64,000 nucleotides of DNA, taken from positions 310,001-374,000 of the forward strand of contig CAJTLP010000002.1 in the NCBI GenBank assembly GCA_910577195.1, given 5' to 3'. Each line of letters begins with the position of its first letter. Position 1 is the stretch's first letter. The DNA comes from an uncultured Eubacterium sp. Its GTDB lineage: Bacteria; Bacillota; Clostridia; Oscillospirales; Acutalibacteraceae. A program made the position numbers and the translations under genes. Under the pieces are notes generated by a model. The model was not told where the DNA came from. It did no database searches and was given only the letters and a program-made list of their open reading frames with translations. Positions 7,798 through 18,900 of this stretch are shown one piece after another.

Positions 7798-8164
7798 CAC
7801 AGTTTATATAAATTAAATATTAATTTTATTTTTAATATGATAGCAAAGTTTGTATGGGATTACAATTATCTTTTCCAAATCTTAACTTTTATAGCGGATA
7901 TAAAATAATTAAGTATACCTCTATTTATAAAACTATTCAGAAGCAGATTTCGTTACATTTTTTTCATAAATAATTATATTTTATTTATAAAACTCATTTT
8001 ACATAATGTATCTTTCTTTTCGCTTACAGAAATCTTAAGATTTCGTAAGATTTGTTTTGCTTTGATTTTTGTACATATCACTGCATTAAAAATCATATTT
8101 TCAAATATGGAAAAATAAGTCGTAATATGATGTAATTTGCACCATATATTAATTATAAGTTTGT

Positions 8165-8186
8165 TTTGTAACTTGCAAGTTACAAA
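8165..8186. promoter_or_regulatory. Perfect 22-bp palindrome, probable operator
   Basis: The core TTGTAACTTGCAAGTTACAA (8166-8185) is a perfect inverted repeat, extended by one T/A pair on each side. It lies about 30 bases upstream of the -35 box of the XRE gene and is the obvious candidate binding site for that regulator or another dimeric protein. No coding explanation exists for it. Confidence 0.6.
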
Positions 8187-8215
8187 TGTGCAGATTTATG
8201 TTGTCGCATAAATTC

Positions 8216-8243
8216 TTGTAATAAGGTAAACTTAATATATAAT
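8216..8243 (+). promoter_or_regulatory. Promoter of the small XRE regulator
   Basis: TTGTAA at 8216-8221 and TATAAT at 8238-8243 with a 16-base spacer; predicted start near 8250, about 20 bases before the ATG. Confidence 0.6.
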
Positions 8244-8269
8244 CAATAAAGGATGAGTTTAAATTAAAA

Positions 8270-8491
8270 ATGGATAAAAAATACCATAATGAGCTTAAGC
8301 GGCTGGGACTCAAAATCGCGTATTACAGAAAGCTGAATGGCTTGTCTCAGGAGGAGCTGGCAGAGAAGGCGGACATAAGCCGAACACATATGAGCCGTAT
8401 TGAAACTGCCCAGTGCACACCGTCACTGATAACACTGATTAATCTAAGTACACAACTGAATATCTCATTAAAGGATTTGTTTGATTATTGA
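8270..8491 (+). CDS. Small XRE/Cro-type helix-turn-helix regulator
   Basis: A 73-residue single-domain protein. The helix-turn-helix is complete: RLGLKIAYYRKLNGLSQEELAEKADISRTHMSRIE, then LINLSTQLNISLKDLF. There is no effector domain, so it probably binds DNA as a dimer and responds to a partner protein or acts as a simple autoregulator. A weak GGATGAG precedes the start. It diverges from the dlt-like operon, with a perfect palindrome upstream, and is followed by a terminator; control of the dlt operon is plausible but unproven. Confidence 0.85.
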   Translation: MDKKYHNELKRLGLKIAYYRKLNGLSQEELAEKADISRTHMSRIETAQCTPSLITLINLSTQLNISLKDLFDY

Positions 8492-8550
8492 TTATATATT
8501 TAATCAGATAAATTCCAAATATGTTCTAAGAAAAAGTTAAGAAGCAGTAA

Positions 8551-8591
8551 AAAAGCACTTTATCCGTAGTTAATACAGATAAAGTGCTTTT
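8551..8591. terminator. Bidirectional terminator between XRE gene and GH27 gene
   Basis: A 14-bp perfect stem, AAAAGCACTTTATC (8551-8564) with GATAAAGTGCTTTT (8578-8591), A-rich on one side and T-rich on the other. It can stop transcription of the plus-strand XRE gene and the minus-strand glycosidase operon. Confidence 0.85.
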
Positions 8592-8607
8592 GCTTTAGTA
8601 TCGTTTT

Positions 8608-10347
8608 TTAGATTGCTTTGATTCTGTAAACCTTAACACTGTGCTTTGGCAAAGAGGCTGAAACTGCTGATGCAGTATTCCGTTCGTCACTCCAGAGGTC
8701 GTGGAGTTCATACTGGTCAGACTGCGGAGTGTCCAGATATTCATCAGCCAGAAGCTCTTTAAGATTCAAGTGAATATTTTTATTGCCTGCTGATCTGTTG
8801 AAAAGGCAGAGTGCGGTGTCACCATTCGCAAGCGGTCTTGCGATAATGTCCACACCGGTAACCTTCTTAAGTCTTTTTGCAGGCTTTCCCAATGTATCCT
8901 GGTCAATAGCAATAAGCTGTTTGTTTGTTACAATCTTAAGTGCTGAATTGCCCTCAACTGCATTATTGTTTCCGTCAACGAATTTTCTTATATCATTGCC
9001 GAGCATAAGCGGAGCGGCCATCATGCACCATAATGAAAAGTGTGCTCTGTTTTCATCTTCACTGAGCTTTCCGTTGCCAACCTCAAGCATATCAGGGTCG
9101 TTCCATCCGCCGGGACCTGCCGCAGCATACTTTTTAATTGTGAAGTCGTACAGCAGAACAACGCTTTTCCATACCGGCATAATGTCGTGGGTTGTTCGCC
9201 ACATATTACCGGCTTTTCTGCCCCAGTCCCAAGGCTGTGCAGTACCCCATTCACATATCGAATAAACAATAGGCTTTTCAGGTGTATTTGTGAATTTTGC
9301 CCATTCCTTAGTGGCATTTTTGAGTGCGTCACCCATTCTCTTGTACTGAATATAGGAGGAATCGGCAACGGTTGCAATCGGATTCTGAACGGTAATTACA
9401 TTTTCACCGTCCTTAAGGTCAACCACAATCTGCGTTCTTCCGGAATCACTGAAGCCCTTTCCGCGAGGGAAAAACATTTCGTGAATCTTTCCGTTAACCG
9501 TAATCTGTGCATAGCTGTCTGTTCTTCTGAAGGTTTTCTGGTGCACAACTGTAAGTGCATATTTTCCTTTAGGGAGTGAAATGACTTTGAAGGTTGCACT
9601 GCCTGCACCGTGATTTAAAAAGCCGATTGCCTGTCCGCTGGGGAGCTCGGAAAGCTTAATGATTTTTGCCATACCGGTGAACTCGGCATCCTCAGGCTTT
9701 AAAACCTCCAATGAATTGAAATCATTTGTATCTATTCTGTTAAGCTCAATTTTTTCAATAGCAGGGCAGTCACCGCTTATCGGATGACTGTGACAGAAGT
9801 CGTATTTGAAAAATTCACAGCCCCAGGAAGCCAGTGTTTTTGCATCAAGGTCCTCATTGCCTAAGGAAGCAGGCATATCCTCACAGGTAAGATCTCCGTT
9901 TGAGGAATAAAGACCGACCTTAAGGCCAAGCTGATTGATATCCTTGATAAGCTGCGGAATACCGCGACTGAAGGTTCTGAGATCACCCTGAAGCTTTCCG
10001 TCAGAATCACGCATTGAGCTCTGCCAGCAGTCGTCAAGGTTAACATACTTATAGCCTGCATCTGCAAGTCCGCTGTTGACCATTGCTTCGGCAACCTCCA
10101 TAATCATATCCTGATCAATATGATTTCTGAAGGTGTTCCAGCTGGACCAGCCCATAGGCGGAGTCTGAGCCACACCGTTGTTATAGTTCTCAGTTTCAGA
10201 TATATCCATCGTTATTTTACGTGGTATTGTTATTTTTTTTATGGCACAAAGTGGACATTTTCCGTTTGCTTTCATTGTGAAAAACCAAGACACAAACAGA
10301 ACAGCAAGGATAACGATAATAGCTATCAGCACAATTAAAAATATCAT
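8608..10347 (-). CDS. Membrane-anchored GH27 alpha-galactosidase with an inserted beta domain
   Basis: A 579-residue protein. Residues 2-24 form a membrane segment, followed by a CPLC pair. The GH27 barrel begins with TPPMGWSSWNTF, with LDDCW, the nucleophile Asp183 in KYDFC (normally KYDNC), and the acid/base region GGWNDPDMLEVG (Asp417/Asp419). A C-terminal beta domain follows. The two catalytic Asp lie about 235 residues apart rather than about 60, because a segment around residues 205-350 (GFLNHGAGSATFKVISLPKGKYALTV and onward) looks like a CBM35/CBM6-type carbohydrate-binding sandwich inserted in the barrel. It should remove terminal alpha-galactose (or a related pyranose) at the cell surface. 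Its start overlaps the upstream gene by 4 bases. Confidence 0.85.
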   Translation of the reverse strand: MIFLIVLIAIIVILAVLFVSWFFTMKANGKCPLCAIKKITIPRKITMDISETENYNNGVAQTPPMGWSSWNTFRNHIDQDMIMEVAEAMVNSGLADAGYKYVNLDDCWQSSMRDSDGKLQGDLRTFSRGIPQLIKDINQLGLKVGLYSSNGDLTCEDMPASLGNEDLDAKTLASWGCEFFKYDFCHSHPISGDCPAIEKIELNRIDTNDFNSLEVLKPEDAEFTGMAKIIKLSELPSGQAIGFLNHGAGSATFKVISLPKGKYALTVVHQKTFRRTDSYAQITVNGKIHEMFFPRGKGFSDSGRTQIVVDLKDGENVITVQNPIATVADSSYIQYKRMGDALKNATKEWAKFTNTPEKPIVYSICEWGTAQPWDWGRKAGNMWRTTHDIMPVWKSVVLLYDFTIKKYAAAGPGGWNDPDMLEVGNGKLSEDENRAHFSLWCMMAAPLMLGNDIRKFVDGNNNAVEGNSALKIVTNKQLIAIDQDTLGKPAKRLKKVTGVDIIARPLANGDTALCLFNRSAGNKNIHLNLKELLADEYLDTPQSDQYELHDLWSDERNTASAVSASLPKHSVKVYRIKAI

Positions 10348-11504
10348 AAAAGTCCTATCTCCTTAAAATAAGCAAGTTCCTGGCGTGCAAGCTCCTGCGT
10401 GTTTTCATCATCAATTTCATTTATTGTTTTGGCAATAAATGATTTTCTGTTTTTTATATTGTAAAAAAATCTGTAAATCCAGGCGTATGGTGTAAGATAC
10501 GGTCTGCCGTCAATGAATTTTATATAATTAATGTTCTTCAGCTTTTCGTATGACGGAAAGGCGAGACGCAGCTTAACGAAAAACGAGGAGGCAGCGGAGT
10601 GATTTTCCATTTCCTTACGTGTAACTATGGCGCCCATATTTTCCTGCATACTGCCGAATACACCGCACCTGCAAAGATACTGCTGCGTTTTCTCCGTATT
10701 TTCGATGAATTTTTTACCTGTACCAAACCAGTCGAAGCATACGGAAAGAATCACTTTTGAAAAGGTATCAAGCTTGATGGGCTTTAAAATATCAAGAACA
10801 TTATTGATATTTATATTCCTGCTTTTCTGTATAACTGCAAGGTCAAGAACGTGGCGTATGCCTGCACCGTAGAATTTAAAATGATGTGCAGTATGAGCAA
10901 TAAGATATGCCATATGATAATCATCATTCAGTACACCGGTATATCCGTCAAAGACAGCGTTGTCAAATGCATCGGTGAAAGCATTGTCACCGAACTCACT
11001 GATTATTTGAGTATGCACCTCGAGCAGTACGCCGTTTTTACGATAATTATAAACGGGACCGTTCTGTTCTGTGCAGTCAAATCCCGCATTTATGAGTGTT
11101 TTTTTTACGGCATCTCTGTTTCTTGGGTCTATGAGGATGTCTATATCGCCCATTGTGCGGCTTTCCGGCACAGGGTACATCTCTCTAAGCACAATGCCTT
11201 TAAAAAGAATATGGCGCGTCTGAGAGGTCGTGAGGATATCTTTGACCTCTTGCGCACAGGCTTTCTGGCATTCGAAGATATAGATGCTGTCAAAGAATTT
11301 TTCTTTTAAAGCACTTAAGAAATTTTCCGGCATAGAGGATTTTGATTTTGACGTATTGATAACACAGTAACATATGCCCAGAAGATTATGATGCTTTGCA
11401 ATTCTGAAAAGCTCTTTGTAATCAAGATGATCAGGTATATTTATATCTGCATTATTTATATAAGCCTTGCAGACTTCAATTAAAAATTTTTCTTCTCTTG
11501 TCAT
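10344..11504 (-). CDS. Nucleotidyltransferase-fold protein (NTP_transf_5 type)
   Basis: A 386-residue protein matching the uncharacterised nucleotidyltransferase family NTP_transf_5. The key motif is LFKGIVLREMYP followed by RTMGDIDILI, in which the Asp pair would bind the metal. Helical regions follow, with VHTQI and AHTAHHFKFYG. Members occur next to glycan and capsule genes, but the reaction is not known. It abuts the preceding gene without a ribosome binding site of its own, so it is probably translated by coupling, and it overlaps the GH27 gene by 4 bases. Confidence 0.75.
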   Translation of the reverse strand: MTREEKFLIEVCKAYINNADINIPDHLDYKELFRIAKHHNLLGICYCVINTSKSKSSMPENFLSALKEKFFDSIYIFECQKACAQEVKDILTTSQTRHILFKGIVLREMYPVPESRTMGDIDILIDPRNRDAVKKTLINAGFDCTEQNGPVYNYRKNGVLLEVHTQIISEFGDNAFTDAFDNAVFDGYTGVLNDDYHMAYLIAHTAHHFKFYGAGIRHVLDLAVIQKSRNININNVLDILKPIKLDTFSKVILSVCFDWFGTGKKFIENTEKTQQYLCRCGVFGSMQENMGAIVTRKEMENHSAASSFFVKLRLAFPSYEKLKNINYIKFIDGRPYLTPYAWIYRFFYNIKNRKSFIAKTINEIDDENTQELARQELAYFKEIGLL

Positions 11505-12008
11505 TTAAAAAACCACAGCGCCGAAAATCAGGCTCAAGACCGTTATAATAAGTCCTGCAATAAATACACCGACGGAAATTACACCAAAGCTCTTCTTCTT
11601 GTCAAGATGAAGCAGTGACGCAAGCAATGCTCCGGTCCAGCCGCCGGTACCGGGAAGGGGAATTGCAACGAAAGCGAGAAGTCCCCAGACTCCGTATTTA
11701 TCAATTTTATCACGCTTTTTCAGTGTTTTATCTTCAAGCCAAAATACAATGTTTTTAAGACCGGGAATTTTCTTGAACACCTCAAATATCCAGTTGATAA
11801 GCAACAGAATAAACGGTATTGGTAAAATGTTTCCTAAAAAACTGATGATAAATCCTACAAAAGGATTCATATCAAGAAGTACAATCGCTGTAAACATACC
11901 GAGTCGGCATTCAAGGATAGGGCAGACGGATATCAAAAAGACAACAAGCCAATCCGGTATACCGTGTGCTGTTAAAAATTCCTGTATTGTCTGACAAAGT
12001 TCATGCAT
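11505..12008 (-). CDS. Small membrane protein of the Sm_multidrug_ex family
   Basis: A 167-residue membrane protein with about four hydrophobic segments and the family motif FVAIPLPGTGGWTGALLAS near residues 113-131. The family (COG2426) is called small multidrug export protein, but evidence for drug export is thin; the GTGGWTGA loop resembles that of DedA-like scramblase/transport folds. It is second in a four-gene minus-strand group with the Nudix, nucleotidyltransferase and glycosidase genes. Confidence 0.82.
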   Translation of the reverse strand: MHELCQTIQEFLTAHGIPDWLVVFLISVCPILECRLGMFTAIVLLDMNPFVGFIISFLGNILPIPFILLLINWIFEVFKKIPGLKNIVFWLEDKTLKKRDKIDKYGVWGLLAFVAIPLPGTGGWTGALLASLLHLDKKKSFGVISVGVFIAGLIITVLSLIFGAVVF

Positions 12009-12036
12009 AAACTGAAACCCCTTATAGCTGTATTCA

Positions 12037-12765
12037 TTAATTTTTTATGTAATTATTTTCTATCAAGAAATCATGTGCTTTATTTAATATCTGTCTGTCA
12101 TTCTTGAAGCTCAGACTTTGCATTGCTCTTGCAAATGGAAGCCATAAATAATCCTCAATCTCTTCCTCCTGAATAACAGTTGTCTCATCTTCCGTTGTTC
12201 CAACAAATATGGAAACGACTTTATTAATCTTATTCTTTATCTTATATTTTGAAACGCCTTCAAAGCCCAGATGAATTTTAAGATGCAGCCCTGTTTCCTC
12301 AAGGACCTCTCTTCTGGCCGCATCATATTTCGTTTCACCCTTTTCAAGGTGACCCTTAGGGAATCCCCAGTGTGCTGAACGTTTATTCTTAATCAGCAGA
12401 TATCGGGTTTTGCCGTAAATCTCTCTGTAAATAACAGCACCGCTGCTGGTTTCATAAAGGCATACTAATTCATAATCAGGGAAGTCTTCATCAACATTGA
12501 TTTCCTCAAGAATATCAACATTGATGTATCTCGTGCTTTTAGGAGCAAGAATCCAAATTTTTTGCTTGCTTTTATCCTTAGGCTCCAGAACTGCAATAAT
12601 CCTACCATCAAAATTACTTACTGCGTGGTCGATTCCGAGAATAAAGGCATATTCCTCCTGAGGTGTATCGTAAATTAACGCATAGTTAAGAGGGTAGGTA
12701 AATTCTGCTTCGTCTGTGGAGCCTATGGGCATAACAACCTTAGCTCTGACGCTTTGTCCAAGCAT
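12037..12765 (-). CDS. Pyrophosphatase-like domain fused to a Nudix hydrolase
   Basis: A 242-residue two-domain protein. Residues 1-95 resemble a cut-down soluble inorganic pyrophosphatase fold (LGQSVRAKVVMPIGS, YPLNYALI, then DGRIIAVLEPKDKSKQKIWILAP) lacking the usual acidic active-site cluster. From about residue 105 there is a complete Nudix domain with the box GHLEKGETKYDAARREVLEE, all catalytic Glu present. The Nudix part is close to diadenosine-tetraphosphate hydrolases, so cleavage of Ap4A-like nucleotides is the best guess. First gene of the minus-strand group that ends with the GH27 enzyme. Confidence 0.78.
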   Translation of the reverse strand: MLGQSVRAKVVMPIGSTDEAEFTYPLNYALIYDTPQEEYAFILGIDHAVSNFDGRIIAVLEPKDKSKQKIWILAPKSTRYINVDILEEINVDEDFPDYELVCLYETSSGAVIYREIYGKTRYLLIKNKRSAHWGFPKGHLEKGETKYDAARREVLEETGLHLKIHLGFEGVSKYKIKNKINKVVSIFVGTTEDETTVIQEEEIEDYLWLPFARAMQSLSFKNDRQILNKAHDFLIENNYIKN

Positions 12766-12936
12766 AATATCACCACCAAAAATATATATAATTCATTATA
12801 TAAAATTTCAGGAAATATTACAAGACAATTATTTGATAAATTTATATATTTTATCTATAAATAAATATTTCTTCTGTATTAAAGTATAACAATGTGTAAC
12901 AGAAATCAGAATTATTTTCGGTGATGAAAAATAAAA

Positions 12937-12966
12937 AACAGTCAGCAGAGGAATCTACTGACTGTT
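12937..12966 (-). terminator. Terminator of the giant secreted protein gene
   Basis: Arms AACAGTCAGCAGA and TCTACTGACTGTT (one mismatch) enclose a 4-base loop. On the minus strand the stem is followed by TTTTTATTTTTC, a good U-tract, 34 bases after the stop codon of the minus-strand gene. Confidence 0.8.
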
Positions 12967-12999
12967 CTTATTTTATTTGACATTAATGTGATTTATACA

Positions 13000-15900
13000 T
13001 TAACCGCCAAGCTCCTGAAGAAGATCAACAAGTGATGAAATTACCGTATCTGTATCACCCTGAAGCATACCAAGTACCTGAGTGATAATACCTGAAATGT
13101 TATCATCTACGCCATCTCCGAGAAGACCGCCGATAAGAGTACTGATCTTGCTGAAGTTATCACCGGAATTAACTGTGTTAATCAGATATCTGAGAACTGC
13201 AATTAATGTTTCTGATGAATCACCCTGAACAAATACTCTTGCACCGTATGTTGCAGCCTGTGAAGAGCTTACGATTGTTGTACCGTGACTTGCAAGCTGT
13301 AACCAGTCAACCGGGTTGAGCTTAAGGTCAAGCTTTGCACCCTTAATATCAATCATACCAAGAATGTTATTTACAAGTGGAATGATCTGATCGCCGGCAA
13401 GTACCTGCTTAAGAGTCTTGTTAAGATCATAAATGTCAAGTGAGAAGTTTGTGATACCAATCTTAGCAAGTGTACCGTTAAGATCAAACTTCAGTGCCTT
13501 GAAGAGGGTTGGAAGAAGATCATTCAGATCAACAACCGGTCTGATTGTATCAAGAAGAGCTGATACAGGAGTCAGAAGGTTATCAAGAATCTGGCAAAGT
13601 CCATCGTTACCGATGAAGAGTGCAAGGTTAGGAACAATTGCTGCGATTGTCTGAAGAGGAGCATTAAGTACATCCTCAACTAAATCCCAGATAGGATTAA
13701 TGATGTCAAGAAGAATTGCATCATATTCCTTGCTTATATCCTGTCTGTACTGATACTGTGTCTTAATGTTATACATTGAGAATGCTTCCATAAGAGGAAC
13801 AATTGATGATGTATAACCATTTGAACCAGGAATTCGTACAAGATCAAAGAGACCGAGATAAGCGTCGTTAAGAAGTACATCAAGTACACCGTAGAGAGGA
13901 CGGAGAACTGCAACAAGTGCGTGGAAGAAGCTGTCTCTGTCAGTTACGCCCCACTTAAGAGCACTTTCATTTACATTCTTCCATGAGCCTGCAGCGGAAA
14001 TAACAGATGCTGCACTCTCAAATTTCTGTCCATACTTTTCATCAACAAGAAGCTTTGCAACATTGCCTGTTGAGAAATCAATATCTGTCTGTGAAAGAAG
14101 CTGTGTAAGATTTAAGTTATCATTAATCTTAACACCTTCAATTGCACCGTAAAGACCCTTAGCAAGCTTTGTAATAAGCTCATCCTTGAAGAGTGCTTTA
14201 CCAATCAGACTGTTAAGATCTGCAAGACCGCCAATCAATCCATCGAGCATTGGAGGAAGCTGCTTAAGGAAGTCAACGTCCATTCCCTCAGGATAAGCGA
14301 AGCTATAGCTGCCTGTCTTGTAGTTTGAGTAATCCCAGAATGCATTCTGTGGCTGACCATCTAATAAGAAGAAGATAGCAGCTACAATCTGGTCAGCTGT
14401 TGCTGTGCCGATTGTGTTGAATACACTTGTGATGATTGAAATAATCAAATCAGCCTTATCACTGTTCTTGATGCCATCAATTGAACAAATGAGATTCTTA
14501 AGAGCTGATGCGTTGTTAACAAGAACATTTGCTACGTAACGGAGAACAGTTACAAGAACCTTGCCCTGATCAACATTGCCAACCATCTTACCTGTTAAGA
14601 ACTTACCGTTCTCTCCTGTTGCCTTACTCGTATAAGACATCTTGTCGCCGAGACTGATAAGTGCATTCCAATTAATATCAGCAAGCTTAATGTCGATATC
14701 ATTCATTTCAAGGATATCATTAACAAGCGGAATAACCATATCCATAAGCGGAGCACCAAGAAGCTCTTCAATTATATCGCTTACACCAAGATCAATTGGG
14801 TTCTTGCCGTCAGTAATGAAGTAAGTTACAGGTGCAAGAAGATTGCTGATTAACTGTACAAGTCCATCTGACTCAAGATACATTGCAATATTCGGAAGAA
14901 GCTTTGTAAGCTCGCTTACAGGGTTAGCAACAAGCTTGTTAAGGAATGAACTGCTTGAATCACCAATCAACGGATTGAGGATATTAAGAAGGATATTATC
15001 CTTAGCCTTAGCAGCATCCTTATGATACTGTGCATAAGTAGGAATGTTTGAACACTGGAATGCCTCAAGAAGAGGAATGATTGCACTGTTGTAACCATTT
15101 GTACCTTCAAGCTTAAGGTCCTTAAGGTCCTTGAGAGAAGTGAAGTCAAGTCTGAGTTCAGATGATCTTGAACGTTCACGGTTTTCTTCATATTCTCTGA
15201 ATTTAATTCTGAGAACACCGTTCTTCATACGGTATGAAAGCTTAAGCTGAATAGGAGCATCCTTACTGTCTGAAAGTGTGATTACCTGAACAGTGTAAGG
15301 AATATCAAGTGAGCAAATTACATTGTAAAGAACTTCGTTGATTTCAAGTGCGCCTTCGTTAAGGAAGATGTTCAGAACATCATTAAGCGGACGAAGAACA
15401 GCAGCGAGTGCGTTTACAAAGCCCTGCTGAGCCTTTGCTGAGCCGTCTGTGAAGCCCCAGTTTACATTCTTAACGTTCTTCCAGCTTGACTGAGCACCGA
15501 TTGTCTTAGCAGCTGAAGAGAAAGTTGCACCATAGCTCTTATCTGTAAGAAGCTTAGCAACATCCTTTGTTGATGTTACAATGCCGAGTCCCTTAAGAAC
15601 ATCTTTGATTGTAGGATCAAGTCCGTCAAGCGCACCATAAAGTGCAGTTGCGATTGTTGTAATTAAGCTATTCTTGAATAAGTTTTTGCTGAGTATTGCC
15701 TGGAGGTCGTTTCCGCCCAGATCAACACCGAATGAGCTGAGAAGCGGGAAGATACCTGCAATTAACTGATCAAGGTTCTTGACACCGTTATCAGCCATCT
15801 GCTTTGTAATTCCGGCTGGATAGTAGAATCCTACTGCTGCTTCCTGAAGATACTGTGAGAATGTCCAGTAAGCCATTGTAGGACTGTCTGTTGCCTCAAG

Positions 15901-18900
15901 AACTCTGTCAAGGAGCTCAAGAATATCCTTTGGTTTGATATTACCTGACTTAATCAAGTCGATAATCATTGAGAAGGTATCGTTTCCGATAAGCTTAGCT
16001 ATTGCTGAAAGGTTATCATTGTCTAAGATTACTTCAAACAGGTATTCAACTATGTATACAAGTGCAGCAGCAGGAGTTTTGAAGTTGCTGAGCTTGTTCC
16101 AGTTAATCTGCTTGAGAGCAATTCCTGTACCAGCAAGATAACTGTTTATAATAGGTATAATGTTTGCACCGGTAAGAGTATATCTGTAGTTACCCTGACC
16201 AAGCTTAATGTTGTTTGGATTAGCAGCCTTTGCAAGCATATCAGCCAATCCGTTAATTGTTTTCTGAAGTGTAGGGGATGTAGGACGAAGTACATCACTG
16301 TCAATTGCGAATATATTGCCTAATCCCTTTATTTCTTTAACAAGCGGATTAACCGCACCATTAATAATGGATTTAATTGTTGCTCCGTTCTTGTCATCCA
16401 ATATACCGGCAATACCCTGAATTGACTTAATCAATGTGGTAGCAGGCTTATTAAGGAAGAGGTTAAACCATTCGGAAACAGGTCTGAGGATACCGAGAAG
16501 AGCTTCATCGTGATATCCGCTTGTTGTAACCTTGTACTGAGCAACCGTGTCAACCTTTATACCATTCTTTGTGCAAAGAGCACCGAGAATAGGCTGAAGA
16601 ATTGTACCATACCAGTTGGTATCAATCAAAACAACACCAAGAATAGATGTAACGAGTCTTAATGAAGCAGCGAGGCCATCATAGAAAGCATCTTTATCGC
16701 CGGCCTTGATACCCCAATCGAGCTTGATCTTATAGTCACCTCTTGAGGTCTGTGCTGCTGCATTGTGCCAGCAATTATAATCGGCAAGTTTCTTTTGAAC
16801 TTTATTGTATCCTGTAAGTCTTACAGCAATTGCATCCGGAGAAACAAGACCCTCGATTGCCTCAACAAGGAGGTTATACTGAGCCTTAGCTCCGTTGTCT
16901 AATGTATAAACATCACTGTAATCTGCAAGAAGATTTTCAACAACCTTTTCAATTAACAGGAATGTTTCAACAACAAGACCGGTTAATGCTTCGTTTGTGT
17001 AAACCTTTTTCGCATCTACATTGCCCTTTGCATCAGGAGTATGTGTTTCAGAGCCTGTAATATAGAATACATAAGAATTGAGAAGTTTTCCAATATCTGT
17101 GAAACAGTCATTGCCGAGATAGTTAGAGAAGAATGTAACTAAACCTGCAAAGATGTTGTCGGTCTTATTTAAATTAAATCCGTTAAGACTGCTGTCAGAA
17201 AGGAGAGATGAGATCATCTTATCAAAGTTATTGATAAGGTCTGCTGCATTGCTTAATTCTTTATTTGTATAGTTGCTCTTGTCAGCATTTGCAGCCTTTG
17301 TAGCTCTTGGCTTGTAGCTTACCTTATCGGTTGAAGTTCCGTTATCGGTAGAACCTGTATTGCCTGTGCTGCCGCTGTCACCGCTGCTGCCAAACTTATC
17401 AATTAAGTTTGTAACAACGGTTACAAGTGTCTTTATATTTGTAATTAAGAAATAAGCGTTGTCCTTTGAAAGTCCGGTAAATCCATTTTCGTGTTTCTCA
17501 AATGTGAATGAATAATCGCTTGCGCGGTCAATCTGGAATACACCGTTGAGAATATCAGTGATAATACTTGTTTCACCAAATCCGCCGAGTGCATTGAGAA
17601 GACCCGTAACAATCGGAATATTATTTGAAATCTTGTTATCTGTTGCAACAGCATTGTTAACAAGACTTATGATTGCGTTGAGCCAATCGCCGACTAATAA
17701 ATCAGCAAATGTATCAAGAATATCTACTGCTCTGTCAGGATCACTGCTGTTTGCATATGCCTTGAAGGTTTCAACAACCTTATTTCTGGTGCTGTTATCC
17801 TCATCCTGATAGATTCTGTCATTTGAACAGTATACCCAAGCATCCTTAGATACGCCGTATTTATCGGCTGCATGGTTTTCCATGATGTCAAAGAGCTGAG
17901 GAATAGCAATAAATAAGTTGTTAAGACCTGATGTGACAGAAACTTTCTTTGTTACTGTTACACCGTTTTCTTCTACGTCAACATAAGTATATCTTGCCTG
18001 ATTTACAAGATCTGAGTTTACAAAATCGTTAACAGATACTCTGAATAACTGTGCAACCTCGAGGATAACCTCATAAAGAACAGAAGCTACTGTTCCATCC
18101 ATACTGCCTGCAAGCATTTTCTCAAGATCTGTAATCTTTGCATTCATAAGAGCCTGGTCAGCAATATAAATACCTGTGAAGTAAGGAACATTACTGCTGT
18201 ATGTAAAGGATGCTACTAACTCAGTGTCAGGATGAGCAGCAAGAAGTGTATTCAAATCACTGCTTGTTTCACCTAAGAAAATATAAGATGTAATAGCACC
18301 GTTTTCATCACGTGTAACGGTTACTTTATTATTAGTATCCTTTTGAATAATATCAAAATGGTCAAAATCAATCTGATCAAGATTATTCTTAGCTAAAGAA
18401 TAAGTTATTGGGTGTTTTAGATCATCGGTTAAGAACTTAGTTTCGCCGCTGTAGTATTCAATTCCTTCTGCGTTTCTGCCGTCAAATAACCAGTTCATAA
18501 GGTCAGGAACAAGTTCGTTAAGATCCCAGCCGATCTGATGAATACCGATATAGGAAGCTTTATCAGCGGTGTATTGTGGCAGCAACAACTGAACTAAAGG
18601 ATAAATAAAGTTGTGATACTGATCCTCATCTGAATTGAAAAGCAAAGGAACAAGGAAGGAGTCAGCAGCTGTAACAACTAAAGGAATAAGTTCAAATATT
18701 GTTGCAACAGGTGAATTGTAGAGCCTTGACCAGATGTCCTTTACTGCAGCTACGAGGTCAACGTCACCAAGAAGTTCGCTTACAAGGCCTTTTACCATAT
18801 CATTGTCAAGTGCACCTACAACAGTACTATTTAAAATGGTATTAAGAAGATCGGTTCCAACTTCGTTAGCTAAATCGTAATCACCGTAAAGAATTTCTTT

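Larger units (their letters stand above)
7704..8269. other. 566-base A+T-rich divergent intergenic region between the dlt-like operon and an XRE regulator
   Basis: No gene is visible. It holds the dlt promoter (7769-7797, minus), an inverted repeat ACTGTG/CACAGT (7736-7741 and 7755-7760) just downstream of the predicted dlt start, and the palindrome AATCTTAAGATT (8031-8042). It also holds a hairpin CATATTT/AAATATG (8094-8109), the 22-bp palindrome at 8165-8186 and the XRE promoter. The length and number of dyads suggest dense regulation. Confidence 0.6.
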
